A stretch of 64,000 nucleotides of DNA, from contig NZ_SLXI01000004.1 in assembly GCF_004345785.1 (NCBI RefSeq), forward strand, positions 144,514 through 208,513. The letters run 5' to 3'. Below are positions 1-12,345 of this stretch, in pieces (the stretch's first letter is position 1; every line of letters begins with the position of its first letter). A program made the translations under genes and the position numbers. This stretch comes from Bisgaardia hudsonensis (GTDB lineage Bacteria > Pseudomonadota > Gammaproteobacteria > Enterobacterales > Pasteurellaceae). Under the pieces are notes generated by a model that saw only the letters and a list, made by a program, of their open reading frames with translations, made no database searches and had not been told where the DNA came from.

Positions 1-48
1 ACTAATCAGCTTTTAGGGCAAGAAGCGGTCGAATTAGAATTTAAATAG
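1..48 (+). CDS. 3' end of an unidentified gene (partial)
   Basis: Frame 1 from the window edge is open for 15 codons (TNQLLGQEAVELEFK) and ends at TAG 46-48. An uptake-sequence core follows at about 68-77, as is usual just past gene ends in this genome. The stretch is too short to identify. A second copy of the same sequence starts at 117, where the frame is broken by an early TAA, so only the first copy can be the real gene end. That this is coding at all is inference from the open frame, the glutamate-rich composition and the position. Confidence 0.35.
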   Translation, partial: TNQLLGQEAVELEFK

Positions 49-195
49 AAAATATACCAAAAAAGCACCGCACTTTTAGCGTTACAGCTGACCACAACCA
101 CTAAGCGATTTTATTAACTAATCAGCTTTTAGGGCAATAAGTGGTTGAATTAGCATTAAAATAGAAAATATATCAAAAAAGTACCGCACTTTTAT
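1..195. repeat. Tandem duplication, about 79 bp units at a 116 bp period
   Basis: Bases 1-79 and 117-195 are near copies. Both begin ACTAATCAGCTTTTAGGGCA and both end in an uptake-signal core (ACCGCACTTTTA). They differ at scattered positions. The unit spans the apparent last codons of a gene, its stop and its terminator-like uptake sequence. The second copy carries an in-frame TAA where the first reads GAA. The repeat may continue to the left of the window. Confidence 0.8.
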
Positions 196-271
196 CATTT
201 GTACTTATCTTGATTATTTGGTTTTATGTGCTTTTTATTGTCGGTAATAAGCATTAAATTTTATAAAAATA

Positions 272-299
272 AAAAATGAATGAACACTCATTCATTTTT
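272..299. promoter_or_regulatory. Perfect palindromic operator for the TetR regulator
   Basis: AAAAATGAATGA, four central bases (ACAC), then TCATTCATTTTT: 12-bp perfect arms. The core TGAATGA-N4-TCATTCA is a form commonly bound by TetR-family repressors. It overlaps the likely -35 region (TGAACA 281-286) of a promoter whose -10 is TATAAT at 303-308, upstream of the regulator gene. Binding would therefore block the promoter of the regulator-efflux operon. The binding protein is inferred from position. Confidence 0.8.
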
Positions 300-302
300 G
301 TG

Positions 303-308
303 TATAAT
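303..308 (+). promoter_or_regulatory. -10 box of the tetR-efflux operon promoter
   Basis: TATAAT at 303-308 lies 16 bases after a TGAACA -35-like hexamer (281-286) embedded in the palindromic operator. It is the only good promoter seen between the left repeat and the regulator gene. Confidence 0.6.
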
Positions 309-410
309 ATCGCCGAAATATGAAATAACAACATATTGTCATCATCAAAAATAATTAATTTTGATTTCTTTTCAATCCCACAAAACTAAAAAATACGAGA
401 ATAAAGCTAA

Positions 411-977
411 ATGTGCCAATCTAAAATAGGTATGACAGAGCAAATTTTTGCCGCCACAGAACGACTAATGGAAGTGAGTGGATTACATTGTTTATCAATG
501 CACAAAATTGCAAAAGAAGCCAATATTTCAGTTGGGACTATTTATCTTTATTTTAAAAATAAAGATGAATTACTCGAACAATTTGCACGCCGTTTATTTT
601 TATTTTTCTGTGAGAATTTAGGAAAAGATTATGATGATACCCTTTCTTATTTTGAGCAATATCGCCGTATGTGGTTAAATCTTTGGAATTTACTCAATAA
701 CAATCCCAAATTGCTTATAAATATCAATCAGTATCACTCTCTTTTTATGTTTTATAATGTTTTTGAAAAAGAAAAAAATGCAAAATATTGGGAACAATTT
801 TGTCAAAGAGGCATTCAGGAAAATGCACTTTGTGAACTTCCACCAAAAATTTTATTTATTCTTGGTTTGGAAACTGCCATTAATTTGGCGTTAGATAAAG
901 AATCTTTAAATCAATCATTATCTGATGATATGTTAGAACGGATTATTGAACGCAGTTGGCGAGCAATAAAAAAATAA
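411..977 (+). CDS. TetR/AcrR-family transcriptional repressor of the adjacent efflux genes
   Basis: A 188-residue protein with the TetR layout. The N-terminal DNA-binding domain (about residues 8-55) has a helix-turn-helix that includes ISVGTIYLYFKNKDEL. The variable C-terminal half should bind the inducer. It heads a co-directional cluster with a membrane fusion protein and an RND pump, 29 bases upstream of the former, and is preceded by a perfect palindrome overlapping its promoter. It is therefore probably an autoregulated repressor of the pump. The start is uncertain: ATG 411 lacks a strong ribosome site, and the in-frame ATG at 432 (MTEQIF) fits the usual family length equally well. The inducer cannot be read from the sequence. 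Confidence 0.88.
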   Translation: MCQSKIGMTEQIFAATERLMEVSGLHCLSMHKIAKEANISVGTIYLYFKNKDELLEQFARRLFLFFCENLGKDYDDTLSYFEQYRRMWLNLWNLLNNNPKLLININQYHSLFMFYNVFEKEKNAKYWEQFCQRGIQENALCELPPKILFILGLETAINLALDKESLNQSLSDDMLERIIERSWRAIKK

Positions 978-1006
978 TTTAACTTAATTTAATCAATGGA
1001 GTTTTT

Positions 1007-2224
1007 ATGAGTGAACAAACTCAAATAAAAAAACCAAAAAAATCACATTCAATCATAATGAAAATAATATTAGCTGTTTTTGTGCTGATTTTTATTGCCA
1101 TTATTGGCTTAAATATTTTTAAAAATATGATGATTGATAAATTTATCTCAAGTATGCCAGAAAAAATTAGTCCTGTAACGGTGATCACTGCAACCAGCAC
1201 AGAATGGACGCCTGTTATTAAAACCACAGGATTAGTTCGCCCAAATCAAGGTGCAATGTTAAGTTCTCAAGTGTCAGGAACAGTGAGTAACGTTTTAGTG
1301 AAAGCGGGACAACAAGTGAAAAAAGGCGATGTATTAGTTGAATTAGATAATTCGGTTGAAAAAGCGAACTTAGCGGCGACTATGGCAAAATTAGACTCTA
1401 CGCGTAATACTTATCAACGTTACTTAAAACTGTATAAAACCAATAGTGTATCAAAACAAGAATTAGATAATGCGAAAGCGAGTTACGACGCATTAGAAGC
1501 GAATATTCACGCATTAAAAGCCAGTATTGAACGCCGTAAAATTGTTGCACCTTTTGATGGTGTAACGGGGATTGTCAGAGTCAATGTAGGGCAATTTATT
1601 AATTTTGGTACAGAAATTGTACGCGTTGAAGATAAAAGTGTAATGAAAGTTGATTTTGCGATTGCTCAAAATGAACTTAGTTTATTAAGTATTGGACAAA
1701 AAGTAACAGCAACAGCTGATGCGCACTTAGGCACAACATTTTCAGCAAAAATTACGGCTATTGAGCCAGCGATTGAAGCTGCCACAGGGCTAATTAAGGT
1801 ACAAGCGACTTTTGATGAAAAAGAGAGTAAAAAATTACTTTCGGGAATGTTTACTCGTTTACGCATTGCTTTATCAACCGAAACTAATCAAATTGTCATT
1901 CCTCAAGTGGGTATTAGTTACACAATGTACGGAGAATCAGCTTATATTTTGACCGCACTTTCTGATGAAGATAAAACCACGCTTTTGGATAATGAAAAAT
2001 TTGCTTACAAAGACAAAATGGATAAGGTTTATCGGGCGAAACAAATACCAGTGGTGACTAAAGATCGTCAAGGTGTGTTAGCTCAGTTAAAACCGGGAGA
2101 TATTCATATTGGCGATCAAGTGGTTGTTGGCGGTCAACAAAATATCAGCAATGGTAGCCTTGTTATTGTGAGTGACAAAGAAGCGATTGGCATTCAACAA
2201 CCAGATACAAATTCTAATCTTTAA
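1007..2224 (+). CDS. RND efflux periplasmic adaptor (membrane fusion protein)
   Basis: A 405-residue HlyD/AcrA-type adaptor that links the inner-membrane pump to an outer-membrane channel. Residues 18-40 form one transmembrane anchor. There is no lipobox cysteine, so unlike E. coli AcrA it is anchored by a helix rather than by lipid. A lipoyl/biotinyl-like domain follows (about 70-105, including VSNVLVKAGQQVKKGDVLVE). Next come a coiled-coil hairpin (about 110-175), the second lipoyl half (IVAPFDGVTGIVRV) and beta-barrel and membrane-proximal domains. It starts after an AATGGAG ribosome site and lies 19 bases before the pump gene, clearly one operon. No outer-membrane channel gene is present nearby, so a TolC-like protein encoded elsewhere is presumably used. 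Confidence 0.92.
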   Translation: MSEQTQIKKPKKSHSIIMKIILAVFVLIFIAIIGLNIFKNMMIDKFISSMPEKISPVTVITATSTEWTPVIKTTGLVRPNQGAMLSSQVSGTVSNVLVKAGQQVKKGDVLVELDNSVEKANLAATMAKLDSTRNTYQRYLKLYKTNSVSKQELDNAKASYDALEANIHALKASIERRKIVAPFDGVTGIVRVNVGQFINFGTEIVRVEDKSVMKVDFAIAQNELSLLSIGQKVTATADAHLGTTFSAKITAIEPAIEAATGLIKVQATFDEKESKKLLSGMFTRLRIALSTETNQIVIPQVGISYTMYGESAYILTALSDEDKTTLLDNEKFAYKDKMDKVYRAKQIPVVTKDRQGVLAQLKPGDIHIGDQVVVGGQQNISNGSLVIVSDKEAIGIQQPDTNSNL

Positions 2225-2243
2225 TTAAAGCAGGATAGATCGA

Positions 2244-5200
2244 ATGAAATTTACTGATATATTTATCCGCCGACCCGTATTAGCGGTTTCCTTAAGTTTA
2301 CTTATTATTATTCTCGGACTACAAGCTATTTCCAAGCTACCTGTTCGAGAATACCCAAAAATGACGACAACCGTCATTAATGTGAGTACCTTTTATCCGG
2401 GTGCCGATGCTAGTTTAATGCAAGCATTTGTTACTTCTACCCTTGAAGAGTCTATTGCACAAGCGGACAATATTGATTATATGTCCTCATCTAGTTACGC
2501 TAATTCATCAAGAATTACCATAAAGATGAAATTAAATACGGATCCCAATGCAGCATTGGCGGATATTCTTGCAAAAGTTAATGCCGTAAAATCAAAATTG
2601 CCAAAAGGGATTGAAGATCCTGTGCTGACTTCCTCAACAGGTAGTGCGGCGATTATGTATATTCGTTTTTATTCGGATAAACTTGATGCAAGCCAAGTAA
2701 CCGACTACATCGAACGCATTGTTAAACCACAGTTTTTTACGGTAACAGGTGTGGCACAAGCCCAAATATTTGGTGCTGCACAATATGCAATGCGAGTATG
2801 GCTTGATCCTGAAAGAATGGCAGTTCAAAATTTATCTGCACCACAAGTTATGTCGGCATTATCAGCAAATAATATCCAAACTGCCGCAGGCAGTGCCAAT
2901 GGTTATTATACGGTTTATAAAAATAAAGTTGGTACTACAACTAATACTATTGCGGATTTAGAAAATTTAGTTGTTTATTCCAAAGCAGGCAATTTAGTGC
3001 GTTTGCGTGATATTGCTGATATTTCTCTGGAAAAAGAAAGCGATTTCTCACGTGCAACAGCTAATGGCGATAATGCCGTTGTGTTAGCGATTGAACCGAC
3101 CTCAACAGCTAATCCATTAGTAGTAGCAAAAAATATTTATCCTTTATTCGATCAAATTCAAACAAATTTACCAACAGGATTGAATGCTGAAATTTTATAT
3201 GATGTTACGGTTTCTATTAATAGTTCAATTAATGAAGTGGTGCAAACGATAATCGAAGCCACATTGATTGTATTAGTCGTAATTATGCTATTTATTGGAT
3301 CATTCCGAGCCATTCTTATTCCGGTTGTAACGATTCCAATTTCTTTAATTGGTGTCATTATGATGCTACAAGTATTTGGTTTTTCCATTAACTTAATGAC
3401 ATTATTAGCAATGATCCTCGCCATTGGTTTGGTGGTGGATGACGCTATTGTGGTATTAGAAAATGTGGATCGCCATATTAAAGAAGGGGAAACGCCATTT
3501 AGGGCAGCGATTATCGGCACAAGAGAAATTGCAGTTCCCGTTATCTCAATGACGATTACCTTAGTTGCGGTGTATTCGCCAATGGCATTAATGGAAGGAA
3601 TTACAGGCTCATTATTTAAAGAATTTGCCCTTACCCTTGCAGGTGCGGTATTGATTTCTGGTATTGTGGCGCTAACCTTATCACCAATGATGAGTAGTGC
3701 TCTATTAAAATCAAATGAAGCCCCAACAAAATTGGAACAACGCATTGAACATACGCTGTCAAAAATCACCAATAATTATAGTTATATATTAAGTTTAATG
3801 ATGGCGAGTCGTAAGTGTATATTGACTTTTGCAGTAATTATTTTTGCTACCTTGCCTTTTTTATTCAATGGACTATCTACGGAGTTAGCACCAAAAGAGG
3901 ATAAAGGGGCATTTATGGCAATAGGTACTGCACCAGCCAATACCAATATTGACTATGTACAAGAAGCGATGAAAGGTTATGAAAATATTACTCGCCAGAC
4001 AGACGAAATTGATTCAACAATGGTACTGGCAGGTATTCCTAGCCCAAATCAATCTTTAAGTATTACTATTTTGAAAGACTGGGCAGATCGTAACCGTAGC
4101 CAAGCCCAAATTATTGATGAAATCAATAAAAAAGCAAAAACAGTACCAGAAATTGCAGTATCGGCATTCCCATTCCCTGAAATCAATACCGGTGAACAAG
4201 GTCCACCTATTTCTTTCGTGATTACTACTGCAAAAGATTATAAAGATTTAACGAATGTCGCGAATAATTTTCTTGAGGCGATGCGTAATTCGGGCGAATT
4301 TGTTTATACCAATCTTGATTTAAAATTCGATACGGCTGAAATGAAAATAACTATCGACAAAGAGAAAGCGGGAAGTTATGGCGTAACAATGCAACAAATT
4401 AGTGCCACATTGGGAAGCTATTTGTCAGCAGCAACAGTAACTCGAGTAGATATAGATGGACGAGCTTATAAAGTCATTGCTCAAGTAAAACGAGCCAGTC
4501 GTTTATCTCCAGAAGATTTAAAAAACTTCTATGTTTCCGCAAGTAACGGGCAATCTGTGCCATTAAGTAGTTTAATCACAATGGAACTTGTGCCACAGCC
4601 TGCGGCATTAGCTCGCTTTAGTCAGTTAAATGCAGCCACAATTAGTGCAGTAGTAACGCCAACCTCATCTACTGGTGATGCGGTAAAATGGTTACAAGAT
4701 AAAAGTGCGGAGCTATTACCTAAAGGTTATAGCTATGACTTCCGTAGTGAAGCCAGACAGCTCGTACAAGAAGGTAATTCTCTCGGCACAACTTTCGTGC
4801 TTGCCGTATTGATTATCTTTTTAGTATTAGCGATTCAGTTCGAATCAATACGTGATCCATTAGTGATCTTAGTTTCAGTGCCGTTGGCAGTAAGTGGTGC
4901 ATTATTATTACTAAATGGCTTGGCTTTCTTACGTATTCCCGGAACAAGTCTGAATATTTATTCTCAAGTGGGCTTAATTACCTTAATCGGTTTAATTACC
5001 AAACACGGTATTTTAATGTGTGAAGTGGCAAAAGAAGAACAGTTGCATAACGGTTTAAATCGTATTGAGGCAATTAGCTATGCTGCAAAAATTCGTTTAC
5101 GCCCAATATTAATGACGACTGCGGCGATGATAGCAGGTTTAATTCCATTACTACTTGCCTCTGGTGCTGGGGCAGTTTCTCGCTTTAGTATTGGGGTAGT

Positions 5201-5330
5201 CATTGTGGCAGGGTTAGCCATTGGTACATTATTTACTCTATTTGTACTACCTGTCATTTATAGCTATATTGCGACTGAACACAAGCCATTGCCTGAATTT
5301 ATTGAAAACAATCGGCGTAAAAAAGATTGA
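2244..5330 (+). CDS. RND-family multidrug efflux pump, AcrB/MexF type
   Basis: A 1028-residue proton-driven inner-membrane transporter. The family layout is intact: an N-terminal helix with the FIRRPVLAVSLSLL signature, two large periplasmic loops, and two sets of six membrane helices. The proton relay residues are present: Asp399 and Asp400 in GLVVDDAIVVLENVD and Lys920 in LIGLITKHGILM. It should work as a trimer with the adaptor encoded just upstream and export toxic amphiphiles. The exact substrates cannot be read from sequence. An uptake-sequence hairpin terminator 20 bases after the stop ends the operon. Confidence 0.94.
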   Translation: MKFTDIFIRRPVLAVSLSLLIIILGLQAISKLPVREYPKMTTTVINVSTFYPGADASLMQAFVTSTLEESIAQADNIDYMSSSSYANSSRITIKMKLNTDPNAALADILAKVNAVKSKLPKGIEDPVLTSSTGSAAIMYIRFYSDKLDASQVTDYIERIVKPQFFTVTGVAQAQIFGAAQYAMRVWLDPERMAVQNLSAPQVMSALSANNIQTAAGSANGYYTVYKNKVGTTTNTIADLENLVVYSKAGNLVRLRDIADISLEKESDFSRATANGDNAVVLAIEPTSTANPLVVAKNIYPLFDQIQTNLPTGLNAEILYDVTVSINSSINEVVQTIIEATLIVLVVIMLFIGSFRAILIPVVTIPISLIGVIMMLQVFGFSINLMTLLAMILAIGLVVDDAIVVLENVDRHIKEGETPFRAAIIGTREIAVPVISMTITLVAVYSPMALMEGITGSLFKEFALTLAGAVLISGIVALTLSPMMSSALLKSNEAPTKLEQRIEHTLSKITNNYSYILSLMMASRKCILTFAVIIFATLPFLFNGLSTELAPKEDKGAFMAIGTAPANTNIDYVQEAMKGYENITRQTDEIDSTMVLAGIPSPNQSLSITILKDWADRNRSQAQIIDEINKKAKTVPEIAVSAFPFPEINTGEQGPPISFVITTAKDYKDLTNVANNFLEAMRNSGEFVYTNLDLKFDTAEMKITIDKEKAGSYGVTMQQISATLGSYLSAATVTRVDIDGRAYKVIAQVKRASRLSPEDLKNFYVSASNGQSVPLSSLITMELVPQPAALARFSQLNAATISAVVTPTSSTGDAVKWLQDKSAELLPKGYSYDFRSEARQLVQEGNSLGTTFVLAVLIIFLVLAIQFESIRDPLVILVSVPLAVSGALLLLNGLAFLRIPGTSLNIYSQVGLITLIGLITKHGILMCEVAKEEQLHNGLNRIEAISYAAKIRLRPILMTTAAMIAGLIPLLLASGAGAVSRFSIGVVIVAGLAIGTLFTLFVLPVIYSYIATEHKPLPEFIENNRRKKD

Positions 5331-5350
5331 TATTAATTAGGAAATTAATT

Positions 5351-5384
5351 AAATCCGCACTTTATACAAAGTGCGGATTTTTTT
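5351..5384 (+). terminator. Uptake-sequence hairpin terminator of the efflux operon
   Basis: AAATCCGCACTTT, loop ATAC, then AAAGTGCGGATTT and a run of T. The two arms are inverted uptake-signal cores (CCGCACTTT / AAAGTGCGG), a standard Pasteurellaceae terminator design. Confidence 0.9.
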
Positions 5385-5467
5385 ATGAGGGATATATTAA
5401 AAATTAATTTTTTAGTGAGATAACGAATAGAAACTTTTAAAGTATTTATATTTTAATAGAGGCTTTA

Positions 5468-6923
<1,456 letters not shown>

Positions 6924-6988
6924 AAAAAATCCTGTAAATTATTGATTATTATATTCTAGCTTATATTATCAATATTTGGGGAAATAAC

Positions 6989-7672
6989 TTGTATTCGGTT
7001 AAAGAAAAATTTAAGAAAATTGCAATGTTAATGGGGATTATACTTATCTGCAGTATTACACTCATTATTATTTTCTTTGGTGTAAGCCAGTTTAAAACTG
7101 GGTCTCAATTATCTGGTATTAAACAAATATCTAATTTATCTCATTTATTAATTAGACAGCAAGCTAATTTATTCTCAATATTATTAATGAATAATGCCAC
7201 CTCTGAACAACTCTCGGAAGCCTTAGAAACCTTTACGAAAGAAGAATTTGTTATTGATGCCTCAATTTATGCTACAAATGGTGAACTTTTAACTAAAAGT
7301 GAAAATATGGTTATGCTTGATCATTTAGGTTTATTACAACAAGATAAGCACAATGATGTTAATAAAGGCAGGCAACAAATTGTAGAGCCTATTTATTCAA
7401 GAAATGGCATTGAAGGGTTTTTACGAGTTTCATTTGATACTCAGTATAATCAAAAAATAGAAAATATGATTGATAAAATATCTCTTAGATTATATGCTGA
7501 ATTTATCATTGTTTTTCTAATCGGTATTATATTGGCAAGTTCAATACATACTTTTTTGAAAGGTTACTATCGTTCTACGTTAAAGGAAAACAATGATTCA
7601 GAAAGGTATATTATGCCTAAAAGATCAAGTAGTATTAGTTTTCATCGTCGTAGAAAACGTTTTTATAAGTAA
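6989..7672 (+). CDS. Smp/YtjB-family membrane protein
   Basis: A 227-residue protein with an N-terminal membrane helix (about residues 12-33), a periplasmic segment of some 130 residues, and a second helix (about 168-187). A basic cytoplasmic tail rich in Ser, Arg and Lys follows. The two-helix layout and the divergent position next to serB match E. coli Smp (YtjB), whose function is poorly known. The apparent start is TTG 6989 after GGGGAA. The next ATG (7026) would cut into the first helix, so the TTG is preferred. Confidence 0.75.
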   Translation: MYSVKEKFKKIAMLMGIILICSITLIIIFFGVSQFKTGSQLSGIKQISNLSHLLIRQQANLFSILLMNNATSEQLSEALETFTKEEFVIDASIYATNGELLTKSENMVMLDHLGLLQQDKHNDVNKGRQQIVEPIYSRNGIEGFLRVSFDTQYNQKIENMIDKISLRLYAEFIIVFLIGIILASSIHTFLKGYYRSTLKENNDSERYIMPKRSSSISFHRRRKRFYK

Positions 7673-7686
7673 AAGCTAAAATGAAA

Positions 7687-7718
7687 AAGCCATACGGATA
7701 GACTTATCTGTATGGCTT
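7687..7718 (-). terminator. Terminator between smp and the marC-family gene
   Basis: Arms AAGCCATACGGATA and TTATCTGTATGGCTT form a long stem with one mismatch. On the minus strand the stem is followed by TTTTT, so it primarily ends the marC-family transcript. The stem may also help stop the smp transcript arriving from the other side. Confidence 0.75.
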
Positions 7719-7747
7719 CATTGTATCAGTAATATTAATTGTAAAAT

Positions 7748-8377
7748 TTAATTAAAAATACCTAAATTTCTTAATCCCGCTACAATAATTTCCACACCTA
7801 AAGACATAAGCAATAAACCCATAATACGAGTAATAACGTTTGATCCTGTTTTACCTAATTTATTAATGACAGGTTTAGAATAGCGAAGTAAAAAATAGCA
7901 AGCTATACCAAATAAGATGATAGTTAATGAAGAATAAACATAATCAATTAGATTGGATTGTGTTGAACCAAATACGATAGTTGCACTAATTGAACCTGGT
8001 CCTGCCATTATCGGCATTGCTAAAGGGACAACACCAATATTATGGTAATCTTCAAGATTCGCATTTTTTTCTTCTTTATTAATTTTATGTTCCCCAATTT
8101 TACCGTTGATCATCGTTAATGCAATCATCATAACGACAATTCCTCCAGCAATCCTAAAAGAATTAATAGAGATATGGAAAGAGTTGAGAATGAAATTACC
8201 AAAATAAAAGCTGACTAATAAAATAGCGATAACCGAAAAACAAGTTACAAACGCTGTTTTATTTTGTTCTTCTCGATCGAAATCAGCAGTCATTGTATAA
8301 AAAATAGGAACAACGCCTAAAGGATTGACTAAAGCAATTAGCCCTATAAAAAATTGAAGATAAATAGCAATATCCAT
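7748..8377 (-). CDS. MarC/YchE-family integral membrane protein
   Basis: A 209-residue protein with about six membrane helices. Two conserved family stretches are visible: LIALVNPLGVVPIF (about residues 14-27) and VPLAMPIMAGPGSISATIV (about 117-135), each with the Asn-Pro or Pro-Gly pair typical of UPF0056. SFRIAGGIVVMMIAL and GSNVITRIMGLLLMSLGVE also match YchE-like members. Despite the MarC name, a role in antibiotic resistance is not supported in this family; the true function is unknown. It is monocistronic, with a terminator on each side. Confidence 0.88.
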   Translation of the reverse strand: MDIAIYLQFFIGLIALVNPLGVVPIFYTMTADFDREEQNKTAFVTCFSVIAILLVSFYFGNFILNSFHISINSFRIAGGIVVMMIALTMINGKIGEHKINKEEKNANLEDYHNIGVVPLAMPIMAGPGSISATIVFGSTQSNLIDYVYSSLTIILFGIACYFLLRYSKPVINKLGKTGSNVITRIMGLLLMSLGVEIIVAGLRNLGIFN

Positions 8378-8446
8378 AATTGATCCATTATATTAAGGTT
8401 AGAGAATATAGGACGTATTATAGTAATGAGAAATAGACAAGCAATA

Positions 8447-8492
8447 AAAAAGTGCGGTCATAAAAAAATAAATTTATTACGACCGCACTTTT
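8447..8492 (-). terminator. Uptake-sequence dyad terminator of groES-groEL
   Basis: AAAAAGTGCGGTC at 8447-8459 and GACCGCACTTTT at 8481-8492 are inverted uptake cores separated by an AT-only loop. Read on the minus strand the stem ends in a T run, 32 bases past the groEL stop. Confidence 0.85.
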
Positions 8493-8523
8493 ATAAGCTT
8501 ATGAGAAAATTAAAATGAGGGAA

Positions 8524-10185
<1,662 letters not shown>

Positions 10186-10247
10186 CTATTCTGTCTAAAT
10201 TTTGTATTTTTGCCATAATTCGATAAGCGACATTGCTATCTTGGCGA

Positions 10248-10538
10248 TTATTCTACAATTGCTAAAATATCATTTTCAGAAATAATGAGAACTTCTTCAC
10301 CATCAATTTTTTCTGATTTTACGCCATAACCATCATTGAAAATAACGGTATCACCCACTTTCACATCTAGAGGTTGTACAGTACCATTTTCTAAAATACG
10401 ACCCTTACCTACTGCTAATACTTTTGCTTTTGTCGATTTTTCAGCGGCTGAACCTGTTAATACAATACCGCCAGCAGAGCGAGTTTCAACTTCTTCACGT
10501 TTGATAATTACACGATCATGTAATGGACGAATATTCAT
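10248..10538 (-). CDS. groS: Co-chaperonin GroES (10 kDa)
   Basis: A 96-residue co-chaperonin that caps the GroEL ring. It opens [16 protein letters not shown]. The mobile loop that docks to GroEL is at about residues 17-33 ([14 protein letters not shown]), and the C terminus ILAIVE is standard. It is the first gene of groS-groL, with a heat-shock promoter 53 to 82 bases upstream and an AAGGAAAC ribosome site. Confidence 0.98.
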   Translation of the reverse strand: MNIRPLHDRVIIKREEVETRSAGGIVLTGSAAEKSTKAKVLAVGKGRILENGTVQPLDVKVGDTVIFNDGYGVKSEKIDGEEVLIISENDILAIVE

Positions 10539-10590
10539 TTTAGTTTCCTTATTTATTAATCAATGAACGAATTGTTTAAATGTAACTGAA

Positions 10591-10620
10591 ATATTGGGGA
10601 GTTTTTTATAGTTTCAAGGG
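10591..10620 (-). promoter_or_regulatory. Sigma-32 heat-shock promoter of groS-groL
   Basis: On the minus strand CCCTTGAAA (10612-10620) is followed after 12 bases by CCCCAATAT (10591-10599). This closely matches the sigma-32 consensus CTTGAAA / CCCCATnTA. It lies upstream of groS. No CIRCE repeat is seen, so control is by sigma-32 rather than HrcA. Confidence 0.9.
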
Positions 10621-10829
10621 AAAATAATATTATTTTTTTAAAATTTATTATTTTGCCCTAAAAAAACTAATGAATAAGATTAAATATATATCGGTATCAA
10701 AATATGTAATTTTTAATCAAAATAGCCTATATTAAGACATATATTTTCTACTGTATGTAAATAATCATAAACCATATTATTTATTCAGTAAATTTATTAA
10801 CCAAGATAAAAAATGTAAGGAGGAAATAT

Positions 10830-12245
10830 ATGAATACTAGAAAAGAAGTTGATTTATTAGGTGAACGTGAAGTCCCTGTTGATGCTTATTGGGGAATTCA
10901 TACATTAAGAGCGGTGGAAAATTTCAATATTTCTAATATGACTATTTCTGATGTACCTGAATTTGTTCGAGGAATGGTAATGGTCAAAAAAGCCACTGCC
11001 TTAGCCAATGGTGAACTCGGCGCAATCCCAAGTGATATTGCGAAAGCAATCGTGGCGGCTTGTGATGAAATTCTAATTAATGGTAAATGTATGGATCAAT
11101 TCCCATCAGATGTTTATCAAGGTGGAGCGGGAACTTCAGTGAATATGAATACCAATGAAGTAGTCGCTAATCTTGCCTTAGAGATCTTAGGACATAAAAA
11201 AGGTGAATACCAATACTTAGATCCTATGGATCATGTCAATGCGAGCCAATCAACCAATGATGCTTATCCAACAGGTTTTCGTATTGCCGTTTATAACAGT
11301 ATTATGCAATTAGTAACGAAAGTACTTTATTTACAACAAGGATTTGAAAATAAAGCGAAAGAGTTTGCGACTATTCTAAAAATGGGACGTACTCAATTAC
11401 AAGATGCGGTACCAATGACCTTAGGGCAAGAATTTCAAGCATTTTCAATTCTATTAGAAGAAGAAGTTCGTAATCTAAAAAATACCGCAGATTTACTACT
11501 TGAAGTAAATTTAGGTGCAACAGCTATTGGTACAGGATTAAATACACCAGAAGGCTATTCAGCATTAGCGGTTAAACATCTTGCAGAAGTAACGGGACTG
11601 CCTTGTGTTGTTGCCCCAAATTTAATTGAAGCAACTTCTGATTGCGGTGCTTATGTTATGGTACATGGCGCATTAAAACGTACCGCAGTTAAATTATCTA
11701 AAGTTTGCAATGACTTGCGTTTATTATCATCAGGACCAAGAGCTGGCTTAAATGAAATAAATCTTCCTGAATTACAAGCGGGCTCTTCCATTATGCCTGC
11801 AAAAGTTAATCCTGTTGTACCCGAAGTGGTTAATCAAGTTTGCTTTAAAGTGATCGGTAATGATACAACAGTAACCTTTGCAGCAGAAGCAGGACAATTA
11901 CAACTTAATGTTATGGAACCCGTTATTGGACAAGCAATGTTTGAAAGTATCAATATTTTATCTAATGCTTGTATCAATTTACGAGATAAATGTATTGATG
12001 GTATTACCGCTAATAAAGAAGTTTGTGAAAGTTATGTATTTAATTCTATTGGAATTGTTACTTACTTAAATCCATTTATTGGGCACCATAATGGTGATAT
12101 CGTAGGAAAAACTTGTGCTAAAACAGGACGAGGTGTGCGTGAGGTGGTACTAGAAATGGGATTATTAACGGAACAAGAACTCGATGATATTTTATCCGTT
12201 GAAAATTTAATGAAACCAACTTACAAAGCAAAATTGAATAAATAG
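10830..12245 (+). CDS. aspA: Aspartate ammonia-lyase (aspartase)
   Basis: A 471-residue cytosolic tetramer that converts L-aspartate to fumarate and ammonia, feeding anaerobic fumarate respiration. The superfamily signature [11 protein letters not shown] is at 318-328 and carries the catalytic serine loop. Substrate-binding stretches include [13 protein letters not shown] (about 98-110) and [14 protein letters not shown] (about 137-150). A strong AAGGAGGA ribosome site fixes the start. It is monocistronic. Its terminator downstream is interrupted by an insertion sequence. The 290-base upstream region is very AT-rich, and no convincing CRP or FNR site was recognised there. Confidence 0.97.
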   Translation: MNTRKEVDLLGEREVPVDAYWGIHTLRAVENFNISNMTISDVPEFVRGMVMVKKATALANGELGAIPSDIAKAIVAACDEILINGKCMDQFPSDVYQGGAGTSVNMNTNEVVANLALEILGHKKGEYQYLDPMDHVNASQSTNDAYPTGFRIAVYNSIMQLVTKVLYLQQGFENKAKEFATILKMGRTQLQDAVPMTLGQEFQAFSILLEEEVRNLKNTADLLLEVNLGATAIGTGLNTPEGYSALAVKHLAEVTGLPCVVAPNLIEATSDCGAYVMVHGALKRTAVKLSKVCNDLRLLSSGPRAGLNEINLPELQAGSSIMPAKVNPVVPEVVNQVCFKVIGNDTTVTFAAEAGQLQLNVMEPVIGQAMFESINILSNACINLRDKCIDGITANKEVCESYVFNSIGIVTYLNPFIGHHNGDIVGKTCAKTGRGVREVVLEMGLLTEQELDDILSVENLMKPTYKAKLNK

Positions 12246-12264
12246 TTTTTCTAATACCCAGATG

Positions 12265-12274
12265 AAAGTGCGGT
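12265..12274 (+). terminator. Left arm of aspA terminator, split by IS
   Basis: AAAGTGCGGT, 20 bases after the aspA stop. Its inverted partner ACCGCACTTT plus T run lies at 13699-13711, on the far side of the insertion sequence. Removing the element and one 3-bp duplication restores a uptake-sequence hairpin with a loop of about 19 AT-rich bases. Confidence 0.8.
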
Positions 12275-12345
12275 TGAAAATTTCAAAATTTTGATCTGCT
12301 CCCCAAAAGTTGGACTCTAACCAACAAATTAAGGAGCAGATTTTT

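Noticed and set aside
3158..3772. A 204-codon open frame antisense to the RND pump gene
   Set aside because: It mirrors the codon pattern of the pump gene, has no family features, and the pump motifs on the plus strand are complete.
10621..10829. CRP or FNR site ahead of aspA
   Set aside because: Only isolated half-site-like strings (for example TAATCAA) were seen in a very AT-rich stretch; no symmetric site.
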